Shown here: in pieces, positions 34,414 to 42,180 of the stretch
Numbering within the stretch: position 1 is the stretch's first letter
Layout of the letters: every line of letters begins with the position of its first letter
Origin: JAVRLB01 sp049965455
Lineage (GTDB): Archaea; Thermoplasmatota; Thermoplasmata; Thermoplasmatales; ARK-15
Reading direction: 5' to 3'
Assembly: GCA_049965455.1 (NCBI GenBank)
Contig: JBMFWH010000005.1
Span: forward strand, 1 to 49,613
Length of the DNA: 49,613 nucleotides
Position numbers and translations under genes: made by a program
The notes under the pieces: model-generated
Told to the model about the DNA's origin: nothing
The model's database searches: none
What the model saw: only the letters and a program-made list of their open reading frames with translations

Positions 34414-35346
34414 TCACCTTAATTTCGAAATTATCGAGCCGACTAATATCGGCAATATTATAGTTGCATCGCCTTCAACCGTTATATATTTCGCTTTTGC
34501 TTTAATCTTGCCCCAAGATACCGCTTCTCTCAGCCTTGCGCCGGAAAGAGATCCATCGTACTCTTCGGCGGTAGTAATATACACTGCATAGTCCAGCCCA
34601 CCTTTAAACTGGTTCCACCAGATTGTGTGATGCTTGGATATGCCACCACCTACCATCAGTGCACCGGTTTTTTTTGCACTGAATATAAAATCAGACAGTT
34701 CATGCTCATCTAGCAGTAAATCCACGCTAAAATCACGATTTTGCTCCCAGTAGCTCCAGAGCTGAGATCCTACAGCGCCATCAGTTATTCCAGGCACAAA
34801 TACTGGTATGTCGTTCTTGCTTGCCCAGTAAAGTATTGAGTCTTCATCATTGATATATTTACCAAGCTCGTAAACCAGCTCGCGCACACCCCACCTTTTT
34901 TTTGTGACTGTTAAGCTTTCTAAAAAATCCTGCATCTTTGATTCTATGATCATCCCATAACTATCATTAGGAATGAGCACATTTCCTAATCTGTTTATGC
35001 CTTTTTGATACAGCATTGCGTCATCAAGCATAAACGAGCCCTGATAATATGGCTTAAAAGAGCGGGCAAGATCATGGTCCAGCGTGCCACAGGTAGTGAT
35101 AATGACATCTACCAGCTTTCGTTTAACAAGTTCCTTAATTACACCTCTAGTTCCTGTAGATATAATATCCGCGGGAAAGGATAGAAACTTGGTGGTGTTC
35201 TTGTCCTTAAACATCTTTATCAATATGTCTTCGGCAGTGCCAAGCTTTGCTGAGGTAAATCCTCCAGATTCCTTGTAATAATCCAGAAGCTGTGACAGTT
35301 TCATGTTCTCGCTCAATTTAATATCTTTTACAACTTTTTCAAGCAT
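34414..35346 (-). CDS. dys: Deoxyhypusine synthase
   Basis: Transfers the aminobutyl group of spermidine to a lysine of aIF5A. The product has 310 residues. The enzyme-intermediate lysine is K238 in VGGGISKHHTIWWNQ, followed by the NAD/spermidine block YAVYITTAEEYDGSLSGA and EAVSWGKI. The N-terminal part has STGTRGVI and TTCGTLDHD. The target aIF5A gene is 5.3 kb away (40642-41028). ATG 35346 lies six bases downstream of the tyrS stop. Confidence 0.95.
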   Translation of the reverse strand: MLEKVVKDIKLSENMKLSQLLDYYKESGGFTSAKLGTAEDILIKMFKDKNTTKFLSFPADIISTGTRGVIKELVKRKLVDVIITTCGTLDHDLARSFKPYYQGSFMLDDAMLYQKGINRLGNVLIPNDSYGMIIESKMQDFLESLTVTKKRWGVRELVYELGKYINDEDSILYWASKNDIPVFVPGITDGAVGSQLWSYWEQNRDFSVDLLLDEHELSDFIFSAKKTGALMVGGGISKHHTIWWNQFKGGLDYAVYITTAEEYDGSLSGARLREAVSWGKIKAKAKYITVEGDATIILPILVGSIISKLR

Positions 35347-35351
35347 CTTTA

Positions 35352-36374
35352 TCACTTCATTCCTTCTATCAGATCCATATGTTTCGAAAAATAGTCTCTA
35401 GTAGGCTTTAATATCTCAATAAGCTCATCTGCAATTGTGTTTTTGAGGTCTAGCGGATGGATCAATCCTTCTGCAAAATTATGCTCTAGCTCCTTATAAC
35501 TGGCCACTGTAATATCCCCACCGAATTTTTCTTCCCTTTTTATCGTGATCCTATCTTTATAATAAGGAAATATAATGTACTCTGCAATTTTCAAGAGCGG
35601 ATTATTTATGATGTCCTTCTCTTGGCAGTATGTTTTCGAGATCTTTGCGCGTATGATATCTGCATCTTCATGAACATTTATACTGCTGTTAGGCTTGCTT
35701 TTGCTCATCTTGGCTTCAGCAGGGTCCATTCTTCCAGTTCCCTGCAATCCAGGTAATAACGGCGTATGTATTGCGATAGGAACCTTATAGTTAAGTTTTG
35801 GTGCAAGTTCTCTTGCGAGCATATGCGCATGCCTCTGATCCATGCCACCATATGCTATATCCAGATCCAGATCAAATATATCTGCAACCTGCATAAATGG
35901 ATAAATTATCTTTGATGAATCTAAATCTGCCTCGTCCTCCTTTCTGCCCATTATGCTCATAGCCCTTTTTACCCTCTTTAAAGAGGTCCTTTTAGCAACC
36001 TTGATCACTTTTTCCCAGTATTCTCTTCTGTTTACAAGCTCATCCGCAAATATGATTTTTACAGAGCTTGGCACACCTAACTTTAAAAAAGATTGCTTCA
36101 TATACTCTCCCGAAAGCCTGATCTTGTCCATGTCTCCGCCAAGCTTATCATTGATATATGCATGCCAGTCTGCAAGCAATACCGTAACCTCAATTCCTTC
36201 ATCTGCTAAATCCTTGATTTTGTTGCCACATATCAGCCCTGTTCCTAAATGCACAAACCCTGAAGGTTCAAAACCAACATATCCTCTAATTTTAGTACCT
36301 CTTTCTGCTAGATCCTCAAGCTCCTTTCTGGTTATTACCTCCTGCACATTTTTCAAAATTATGTTCATGTTCAT
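35352..36374 (-). CDS. tyrS: Tyrosyl-tRNA synthetase
   Basis: Charges tRNA-Tyr; a class I synthetase of 340 residues, the short archaeal/eukaryotic type without an S4 domain. The HIGH motif is HLGTG in GFEPSGFVHLGTGL, the tyrosine-binding block YGGMDQRHAHMLARE follows, and KMSKSKPNSS is the KMSKS loop. It leads the tyrS-dys-mtnP-aCPSF2-MBL cluster, in which genes are separated by 5-12 bases. About 94 bases separate its start from the tRNA-Pro gene upstream. Confidence 0.94.
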   Translation of the reverse strand: MNMNIILKNVQEVITRKELEDLAERGTKIRGYVGFEPSGFVHLGTGLICGNKIKDLADEGIEVTVLLADWHAYINDKLGGDMDKIRLSGEYMKQSFLKLGVPSSVKIIFADELVNRREYWEKVIKVAKRTSLKRVKRAMSIMGRKEDEADLDSSKIIYPFMQVADIFDLDLDIAYGGMDQRHAHMLARELAPKLNYKVPIAIHTPLLPGLQGTGRMDPAEAKMSKSKPNSSINVHEDADIIRAKISKTYCQEKDIINNPLLKIAEYIIFPYYKDRITIKREEKFGGDITVASYKELEHNFAEGLIHPLDLKNTIADELIEILKPTRDYFSKHMDLIEGMK

Positions 36375-36445
36375 TTATGTTCACACCTTTTTTCAATGAA
36401 CGCATCTATAACAAGATACAATATCTTTATTTATAACTTTTCGTT

Positions 36446-36452
36446 AAAAAAA
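36446..36452 (-). terminator. T-tract downstream of tRNA-Pro
   Basis: Seven T on the minus strand 17 bases after the tRNA 3' end, before the tyrS promoter. It would end a transcript that runs through eL18-uL13-uS9-rpoN-tRNA-Pro. Confidence 0.4.
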
Positions 36453-36468
36453 TGGCTGGTATTAAATA

Positions 36469-36543
36469 TGGGGCCGCCGGAATTTGAATCCGGGTCGCCA
36501 GCGCCCCAGGCTGGTAGGATGGACCAATCTACCCCACGGCCCC
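36469..36543 (-). tRNA. tRNA-Pro (anticodon GGG)
   Basis: A complete cloverleaf on the minus strand. The acceptor GGGGCCG pairs fully with CGGCCCC. The anticodon stem CCAGC/GCTGG closes the loop CTGGGGC, giving anticodon GGG. The T arm is CCGGA-TTCAAAT-TCCGG, the variable loop is CGAC and the discriminator is A. It reads CCC and CCT proline codons. There is no intron, and CCA is not encoded. It lies 8 bases after the rpoN stop. Confidence 0.96.
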
Positions 36544-36551
36544 GCTTAATT

Positions 36552-36773
36552 TCAGTCAAAGGGAATAACCTCATCGATCAGATCTATATGAGATATGATC
36601 ATTCTTTTACAACAGTATCTTCTGACCCCAATCTGCTCAAAAATGCTTTTGATCTCTTCCACGGTTGGATCCCTGTTCTCTTTTTTCCGGATTTCATCTA
36701 CTTTCTCTTTAAAGTTCATGTAATCCGAAGCTATGACCCTACCACAAGAATAACACCTTACAGGAATTATCAT
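36552..36773 (-). CDS. rpoN: RNA polymerase subunit N (Rpb10)
   Basis: A small zinc-binding subunit of archaeal RNA polymerase, 73 residues. It has the invariant start MIIPVRCYSCGRV (CxxC) and the second pair RRYCCKRM, plus FEQIGVRRYC as in Rpb10. It follows uS9 by seven bases with GGTGA before the ATG, the conserved archaeal gene order. Confidence 0.96.
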   Translation of the reverse strand: MIIPVRCYSCGRVIASDYMNFKEKVDEIRKKENRDPTVEEIKSIFEQIGVRRYCCKRMIISHIDLIDEVIPFD

Positions 36774-36780
36774 AATCTAC

Positions 36781-37179
36781 TCACCTGTAAGATTTCTGCT
36801 TTTTCTTTCTGGCACCGCGACCCATTGGCAACTTAGGCATCTTTCTTCTAACATCATTAACTAATAGCGTTCTGTCATACTCTCTGTACATATCCTTAAT
36901 AGTCGGATCATCAAAATACTGTAAAATAGCTCTCGCAATTGCGGTTCTGCTGGCATCAGCTTGCCCTATTACTCCACCGCCAGATACATTTATGTCTATG
37001 TCTATGGAATTAAGCTTTTCGCCAATAAGTAATAATGGCTCTTGAATTTTCAATCTTGCAAGCTCTGGCGTGTATACATCCAGCAACTGTTTGTTTATTC
37101 TCACAATTCCTTTACCTTCTCTAACTATTGCCTTCGCAATGGCAGTTTTTCTTTTCCCACTTGATACTACCGTTTTCAT
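36781..37179 (-). CDS. rps9: Ribosomal protein uS9
   Basis: A 132-residue small-subunit protein whose C-terminal tail reaches the P-site tRNA. It shows SGKRKTAIAKA at the N-terminus, GGGVIGQADA, and the basic terminus GRGARKKKQKSYR, in which the final SYR is the conserved KR/YR ending. The gene lies between uL13 and rpoN, 20 bases after uL13. Confidence 0.95.
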   Translation of the reverse strand: MKTVVSSGKRKTAIAKAIVREGKGIVRINKQLLDVYTPELARLKIQEPLLLIGEKLNSIDIDINVSGGGVIGQADASRTAIARAILQYFDDPTIKDMYREYDRTLLVNDVRRKMPKLPMGRGARKKKQKSYR

Positions 37180-37199
37180 GTTTATTAACCCTCACTTTT

Positions 37200-37613
37200 T
37201 TATAATTTCGCACCTAACTGCTTGGATATCTCTTTTAAAGTTATGAATCCTTTAACTTTCTCATTTTTCGCTTCTTCTATTACTATCTTCTTACCATCTG
37301 CATATTCTTTAGGAACTCCAATGTAAACCATCAGGTTTTTATATGCCATCTTGCCATGTGAACTTTTCATAGGCAACATTCCTCTGACTGTTCTCCTTAG
37401 TATACGATCTGGCATCCTCGGGAAAAAAGGACCTTTCCTGATAGACCCACGCTCATACTTCGCCTTGTATCTTTGGATAATATTATCTTTTCTTCCAATG
37501 ATGATCGCCTTATCTGCATTTACTATCACTACATTTCCCCCATCTAATAGTCTTTTTGCAACAACCGATGAGAGTCTTCCTACTATCAATCCTTCAGCAT
37601 CAATTATATCCAT
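37200..37613 (-). CDS. rpl13: Ribosomal protein uL13
   Basis: A 137-residue large-subunit protein. It opens MDIIDAEGLIVGRLSSVVAK and has VVIVNADKAII and ILRRTVRGMLPMK, the family's core motifs. GGTGA lies seven bases before the ATG, just after the eL18 stop. Second gene of the eL18 operon. Confidence 0.95.
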   Translation of the reverse strand: MDIIDAEGLIVGRLSSVVAKRLLDGGNVVIVNADKAIIIGRKDNIIQRYKAKYERGSIRKGPFFPRMPDRILRRTVRGMLPMKSSHGKMAYKNLMVYIGVPKEYADGKKIVIEEAKNEKVKGFITLKEISKQLGAKL

Positions 37614-37619
37614 CTGAAC

Positions 37620-37976
37620 TCACCTGAATATCCTTATATTACTTCCTTTTGGATTCTGAACTAAAGCGTCTTTTATGCTCAAAGTTTTTCCTCCAATAGC
37701 CTCTATCTTCTCTCTAGCCTCTTTTGAAAACCTGTATGCAATTACCGTTAATTTCTTATTTAAATTTCCAGCACCCAATACTTTGCCCGGTATTAATATG
37801 ATCTCTTCATCCTTAGCATATCTTTCAATCTTGCTTACATTTACTGCTGCAAAATTCTTTAAAGGTTTTTCTAACCTGATTGCTACATCTTTCCAAATCT
37901 TCACTTTTTCATCTAACGACTGCTTTTTTAAATTGTTGATAAGATCTATCAACTCAATGTTTGTTTTAGTTGTCAT
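37620..37976 (-). CDS. rpl18e: Ribosomal protein eL18
   Basis: A 118-residue archaeal/eukaryotic large-subunit protein. It has VIYxxx-like IWKDVAIRLEKPLKN, VNVSKIERYAKDEE, IILIPGKVLGAGNL and the C-terminal LVQNPKGSNIRI. It is the first gene of the eL18-uL13-uS9-rpoN operon. The 89-base gap upstream to the PadR gene should hold the operon promoter, but I see no clear TATA box that stands out in the AT-rich sequence. Confidence 0.94.
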   Translation of the reverse strand: MTTKTNIELIDLINNLKKQSLDEKVKIWKDVAIRLEKPLKNFAAVNVSKIERYAKDEEIILIPGKVLGAGNLNKKLTVIAYRFSKEAREKIEAIGGKTLSIKDALVQNPKGSNIRIFR

Positions 37977-38065
37977 AATAAATTCCTCTAAATAGCAATT
38001 TGATGGATTATATGTATTTCATTAATAAATTTTTCTGATCGTTTTTAATTTTCGCACCCGTTAAT

Positions 38066-38398
38066 TTACATTTGTGATGTTACCGTAATTAATTCTCCTA
38101 ATATCTTGTAAGCGATCAAAAGAGGTTCTCTGTGGTTCTTTAAAAATGATCTGCCACGGTCAGTGATCACATAAGTCTTTTTGACTCTTCCTTTGGATTT
38201 AGTGTCTATGCTCTCTATGATGAATTTTTTCTTTTCTAACGATTTTAAAAGCGTATAGATCATCCCTGCCGGTAAATTATATTTGACATCTTCTGAGATC
38301 TTTTTCTGCAATGCATAACCATGTGAAGGTCCGTCCAATAAATATCTCAATATAAGTAAAGAAATAGTACCACGAAAGATCCACTCTTTTGTGTTCAT
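38066..38398 (-). CDS. PadR-family transcriptional regulator
   Basis: A 110-residue winged-helix regulator. It has the PadR pattern: LLILRYLLDGPSHGYALQKKI, then GMIYTLLKSLEKKKFI and the wing KGRVKKTYVITDRG. The C-terminal dimerisation helix is short. I start at ATG 38398 because TATTTAAATA lies about 27 bases upstream, which places the reading frame's upstream ATG (38419) inside the promoter. Targets are unknown; the divergent uL16 gene is the neighbour. Confidence 0.83.
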   Translation of the reverse strand: MNTKEWIFRGTISLLILRYLLDGPSHGYALQKKISEDVKYNLPAGMIYTLLKSLEKKKFIIESIDTKSKGRVKKTYVITDRGRSFLKNHREPLLIAYKILGELITVTSQM

Positions 38399-38518
38399 GA
38401 TTTCTCTAAATGAATACATATTTAAATAGTTTATCTATAAGTTAGTTAGTTGTAAAAAATAATTCAAAAAATTAATATACTCACTTAATATGTAAGAAAA
38501 AAAAAGGTGTGTACATAT

Positions 38519-39034
38519 ATGACAAAAAAACCAGGCCGAATGTACCGACAGATAACTGGACCAGCGTATTCTAGAAGAGAGTATATTTCAGGAGTTCCCG
38601 CCTCTAGAATTCAACAGTTTGAGCATGGAGACCTTAAAAATCAAACTCGCTTTGAATATGAATTGTTGCTTAGAGCCGTGGAATCTTGCCAGATCAGGCA
38701 TACGTCTCTCGAAGCAGCTAGAATTTCTGCAAATAAATATTTGATGTCCGCTGTGGGTACAGTTAACTATTATTTGAAAATTATCAAATATCCTCACCAC
38801 ATATTAAGAGAACATAAGATGGCTACCGGAGCTGGTGCAGATAGGATATCCAGTGGCATGAGCATGGCGTTTGGCAGGCCTGTTGGCACTGCGGCCAGAG
38901 TAAAAGCAGGTGAAGTATTATTTTTGCTAAGAATTGATTCCCAAAATTTAGATAAAGCCAAAGAAGCGTTTAGAAAAGCTACCATGAAGCTTCCTACACC
39001 ATGCAAAATAGAGATTAATCAGTTTAAAAACTGA
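38519..39034 (+). CDS. rpl10e: Ribosomal protein uL16 (L10e)
   Basis: A 171-residue large-subunit protein. MTKKPGRMYR and GPAYSRREYISGVPASRI at the N-terminus, then MATGAGADRISSGMSMAFGRPVGTAA, are the archaeal L10e motifs. The reading frame extends to a GTG at 38507, but ATG 38519 gives the family start and has GGTG nine bases before it. An intrinsic-type terminator overlaps the stop codon. It is monocistronic. Confidence 0.95.
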   Translation: MTKKPGRMYRQITGPAYSRREYISGVPASRIQQFEHGDLKNQTRFEYELLLRAVESCQIRHTSLEAARISANKYLMSAVGTVNYYLKIIKYPHHILREHKMATGAGADRISSGMSMAFGRPVGTAARVKAGEVLFLLRIDSQNLDKAKEAFRKATMKLPTPCKIEINQFKN

Positions 39035-39044
39035 TTATTTTTTT
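39018..39044 (+). terminator. Hairpin plus T7 terminator after uL16
   Basis: ATCAGTTT (39018-39025) and AAACTGAT (39028-39035) form an inverted repeat that contains the uL16 stop codon. Seven T follow at 39038-39044. It has bacterial-type stem-and-U-tract geometry. It also overlaps the 3' end of the convergent DUF835 gene. Confidence 0.45.
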
Positions 39045-39715
39045 GTTTCTTCAAATACATACTCAAACTCTTTCATAATAAAACTTTTTTGTTTTTCATC
39101 TAATATATCAAAATCTAAAGTGACTAACAATATACCATGATTTTCTGAAACATAATCTTTCAAATTTTCTACCATCTTCAATACAGAATTAAAATTAGTG
39201 TTGTTAATCATCGATTCTATACCGTCCAAAAGAATAATGCTATTATTATTTTGTGCCAGGAACTCCTGCACTTTTGACGATATTTTGCTAAGATCCGTGA
39301 CTGGTAGCTCTTTTGCCCCCATACTATTTGTGCCCCTGTCTAATTTTGTGAGCCAGTAATAGTTCACTTTTGGATAATTTTTATAGATGTCCAGTGTTGA
39401 AGGATGGATCCTGGATACACATATTCCAGGATAGTTCTTGTCTAGTACCTGCTTGAATATACTAAATACTAACTTTGGTTTCTTTTCATTGATTATATAT
39501 GATTTCCCCAACGATAAGTTATAATCGGGTTTCTGCATGACCCTAGATCTTAGGTTCTTTTCCAGTATCATCATTTTTTTCTGCTTTTCATTTATAAACA
39601 TTAAAAGCTCTTTCTTGGCAGACTCGTCAATCTGCATTTTATCTAAGATCTCCTTTAAATCACGGATAATCGATTCTGATGCCTGTTTATACCCTGCCAG
39701 AAAATCTGCTTTCAT
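39035..39715 (-). CDS. DUF835-domain protein
   Basis: A 226-residue archaeal protein. The N-terminal 60 residues are charged and probably coiled coil. The C-terminal part shows the DUF835 pattern: GKSYIINEKKPKLVFSIF, CVSRIHPS, NYYWLTKLD, IILLDGIESMINNTNF and LLVTLDFDILDEKQ, an ATPase-like fold with no P-loop. DUF835 proteins are common in Thermoplasmata, and their function is unknown. Convergent with uL16; the genes touch. Confidence 0.8.
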   Translation of the reverse strand: MKADFLAGYKQASESIIRDLKEILDKMQIDESAKKELLMFINEKQKKMMILEKNLRSRVMQKPDYNLSLGKSYIINEKKPKLVFSIFKQVLDKNYPGICVSRIHPSTLDIYKNYPKVNYYWLTKLDRGTNSMGAKELPVTDLSKISSKVQEFLAQNNNSIILLDGIESMINNTNFNSVLKMVENLKDYVSENHGILLVTLDFDILDEKQKSFIMKEFEYVFEETKK

Positions 39716-39772
39716 TTAGAGGTATTATTAATATTTTGTATTATAAATTTTTCTATGAAAAATGTAAAAATT

Positions 39773-40633
39773 CTATTTTTTAATAGTCTTAGACAATACT
39801 ATTTCTTGCACCAACCTTGCACCAAGCATTGCAGTATTTCCTTGATCATAATGCGGGGAGATCTCGACAATATCCGCTCCAATCAGCCTATTCCCGATAT
39901 AATCTATTATCTGTTTCACATCATAAGGATCTAACCCGTAAGGTTCTGGTGTGGCTACTGCTGGCGCAAAGGCAGGATCTATACCGTCAATATCCAAAGA
40001 CAAAAATATTTTTTTAGAGGAAATATTCTCTAAAATTTGGTCAATGGCATTCTTCCATCCAATACTTTTGAAATTGTAGGCATTAACATAAAAGTATTTT
40101 TTTTCTAATGCATCATAGTACTCTTCTTCAGAAATGGATCTTACCCCAAATGCCGATGTTCTATGGCTCCCTAATATTTCATGACTCCTCCTTGCAACAC
40201 ACGCATGGCTATATTTTACCCCCAAGTATTCTTTTCTGAAGTCCAGATGTGCGTCTAAAAAAACTATTGCTGCATCTCTTTCTTTCAGCGCTTTAGCAAT
40301 ACCTGTTGTTATAGAGTGCTCTCCGCCTAGCATAATTGGAAACTTAGATCTGTCAAGAATATCATTGACATAGAACTCTACCTCTGATATCACGTCCTCA
40401 ACATACCCTTTTTCTTCCATATTGCCCATATCATGCAAATTTACATTATTCATGCTGAACTTTTTTTCAAAGATGAAAGATTCTATGTTGATTGACGCTT
40501 CTCTGATCGCATTGGGTGCAAATCTCGCACCCCCGCGATATGAGGTAGTGCCATCGAAAGGAACTCCAAATATCACAAATTCTGCTTCTTCAAAATCTGC
40601 ATTAGAATCCGCATATTTTAACAGATGGGGCAT
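39773..40633 (-). CDS. speB: Ureohydrolase, agmatinase-like (SpeB)
   Basis: A 286-residue manganese enzyme of the arginase/agmatinase family. All metal ligands are present: H106 in GGEHS, D127-H129-D131 in FLDAHLD, and D214, D216 in SLDIDGIDP. The substrate loop reads AFAPAVATPEPYG, where most agmatinases have APGTGTPE. It follows the aIF5A gene by eight bases. In haloarchaea an agmatinase-like enzyme beside aIF5A takes part in hypusine formation from an agmatine-derived intermediate, so it may serve either putrescine synthesis or aIF5A modification here. Confidence 0.88.
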   Translation of the reverse strand: MPHLLKYADSNADFEEAEFVIFGVPFDGTTSYRGGARFAPNAIREASINIESFIFEKKFSMNNVNLHDMGNMEEKGYVEDVISEVEFYVNDILDRSKFPIMLGGEHSITTGIAKALKERDAAIVFLDAHLDFRKEYLGVKYSHACVARRSHEILGSHRTSAFGVRSISEEEYYDALEKKYFYVNAYNFKSIGWKNAIDQILENISSKKIFLSLDIDGIDPAFAPAVATPEPYGLDPYDVKQIIDYIGNRLIGADIVEISPHYDQGNTAMLGARLVQEIVLSKTIKK

Positions 40634-40641
40634 AATTTACC

Positions 40642-41028
40642 TTATGTTTTCATTATCTTTCTTTTTCCAAGCGCTTCCCAGTACTGTATCTCAGATCCTG
40701 CGACAATCTGCCCTTTAAACTCTTCAGGTATATCCATCTCAAAAGTTTCATATGTGGATGTATCCATAAGCTGCACTGTATTTTCGTTAACAGACAGTAC
40801 CTGCGCGTTCTTTTTTTCTATGATTGGGGACTTAACCTTATGCTTTACCGGAAATACCACATTTTTTTTCTGGTTGTTGAACACCCCTATAGCGACTATC
40901 CTGGCTTTTGCCTCACCATGTTTTCCTGGCTTGGATGTCGTGAATTCAACTATTTTGCAAGGCTCATCGTCGATAATTATATAATGCCCTTCTTTCAGTT
41001 CTCTTACTTCTACATCTTTCCATGACAT
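40642..41028 (-). CDS. eif5A: Translation factor aIF5A
   Basis: A 128-residue factor that helps stalled ribosomes. The hypusine loop is TTSKPGKHGEAK with the modified lysine at K36. An OB-fold domain follows from about residue 68 (SPIIEKKNAQVLSV). It is first in a two-gene operon with the agmatinase homologue; deoxyhypusine synthase lies at 34414-35346. Confidence 0.95.
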   Translation of the reverse strand: MSWKDVEVRELKEGHYIIIDDEPCKIVEFTTSKPGKHGEAKARIVAIGVFNNQKKNVVFPVKHKVKSPIIEKKNAQVLSVNENTVQLMDTSTYETFEMDIPEEFKGQIVAGSEIQYWEALGKRKIMKT

Positions 41029-41083
41029 TTTTTAGCACCTTTATTATTTTAATAATGATATGCTAATTATATATATCTATTTA

Positions 41084-41180
41084 ACTGTTATGACCTCCCC
41101 CACCTCACTTAGTTAATATGCTTGCCATTTAAATCTTAGAGTGCGGTATTTCTCCTAACCGCCCACAATTTCATAACAGT
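41084..41180. repeat. 97-bp segment bounded by a perfect 10-bp inverted repeat
   Basis: ACTGTTATGA (41084-41093) and TCATAACAGT (41171-41180) are exact inverted copies. The interior contains GC-richer stretches (GACCTCCCCCACCTC and CCTAACCGCCCAC) unlike the surrounding AT-rich gap between aIF5A and pth2. It could be a small mobile-element remnant or a structured RNA. There is no coding frame and no match elsewhere in the window. Confidence 0.4.
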
Positions 41181-41250
41181 ATCTGTTAAATTATCCAATA
41201 AAAACAATATTGTAAAATGTTAAATACGATTTTGATATACGTAGTCCAAT

Positions 41251-41604
41251 ATGGAATATAAACTTGTCATTGTTGTAAGAGATGATCTTACCTTATCTAA
41301 AGGTAAGTTGGCGGCGCAGGTAGCACATGCTTCTGTAGAATGCGCAATTAAAGCTAAAGATAGAATTCCGGATGTTTTTAAAGGATGGTACAGAGAAGGT
41401 CAGAAAAAGGTGGTTTTAAAGGTTAAGAACGAAAAAGAACTGTTTTTGCTGAAAGAAAAGGCTGAATCTATAGGGTTTGTCACCGCTTTGATCACGGATG
41501 CAGGATTGACAGAAGTGCCTCCCGGAACTGTCACTTGCCTGGGTATAGGGCCTGACAAAGAGGATTTCCTAGATAAGATTACCTCTTCCCTACCACTTTT
41601 ATGA
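41251..41604 (+). CDS. pth2: Peptidyl-tRNA hydrolase Pth2
   Basis: Releases tRNA from prematurely dropped peptidyl-tRNA. The 117-residue archaeal/eukaryotic type has DLTLSKGKLAAQVAHASVE (active-site Lys and His), GQKKVVLKV and ITDAGLTEVPPGTVTCLGIGP in family order. It has three bases between its stop and the DUF99 start, forming a two-gene unit. Confidence 0.94.
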   Translation: MEYKLVIVVRDDLTLSKGKLAAQVAHASVECAIKAKDRIPDVFKGWYREGQKKVVLKVKNEKELFLLKEKAESIGFVTALITDAGLTEVPPGTVTCLGIGPDKEDFLDKITSSLPLL

Positions 41605-41607
41605 GAC

Positions 41608-42180
41608 ATGAAAAAAAATATAAGAGCACTGGGTATAGACGATCTACCGTTCAAGTCCAGGTCCGATAAGAGCGGTATTATAGGCACTGTTATGCGAGCT
41701 CAGGCATATATAGAGGGTGTCGCAGTAAAGGCTATAAATGTAGACGGAGATGACGTAACCTCCAAATTAATCGAGCTTCTTGAACATTCAAAATTTTTGG
41801 ATCAACTCCGTGTTATTTTTACGAACGGCATTACTTTTGGAGGGTTTAATGTCCTTGACTTGGAAAAAGTATACAAAAAATACAGTATCCCAGTGATCAC
41901 AATATCCAGGAAAATGCCAGATTTTCAAAAGATTGAGGACGCTCTTAAAAAACATTTTTCAGGCTGGCAAACGAAATTATATTTGATGAAAAAATTAGAG
42001 ATCCATAAAATTATAAATAATAACTCCGAGATATTTACCCAATATCTAGGTATTGAAGATGCCGATGCCGTAAAAATTATTAAGTTATTTACAGTCAGAG
42101 GCGCTATTCCAGAACCGATAAGAATATCCCATATAATTGCCAGCGCCATCTATTTCGGGGAATCCCACTCTAAGGTCTAG
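41608..42180 (+). CDS. DUF99 protein (endonuclease V-like fold)
   Basis: A 190-residue member of the archaeal DUF99/UPF0215 family. It shows the hallmark GIDDLPF near the N-terminus, then GTVMRAQAYIEGV, VIFTNGITFGGFNVLD and PVITISRKMPDF, and ends PEPIRISHIIASAI. The fold is related to endonuclease V, but nuclease activity is unproven for the family. Its 3' end overlaps the convergent KH gene by four bases. Confidence 0.87.
   Translation: MKKNIRALGIDDLPFKSRSDKSGIIGTVMRAQAYIEGVAVKAINVDGDDVTSKLIELLEHSKFLDQLRVIFTNGITFGGFNVLDLEKVYKKYSIPVITISRKMPDFQKIEDALKKHFSGWQTKLYLMKKLEIHKIINNNSEIFTQYLGIEDADAVKIIKLFTVRGAIPEPIRISHIIASAIYFGESHSKV

Noticed and set aside
34043..34591. 182-residue plus-strand reading frame
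   Set aside because: Spans the antisense of mtnP and dys, both certain genes; cysteine- and tyrosine-rich nonsense composition.
36396..36836. 146-residue plus-strand frame over the tRNA
   Set aside because: It crosses the tRNA-Pro gene, all of rpoN and the 3' end of uS9 on the opposite strand.
41084..41180. C/D box guide RNA
   Set aside because: No RUGAUGA box C with a CUGA box D at suitable spacing.
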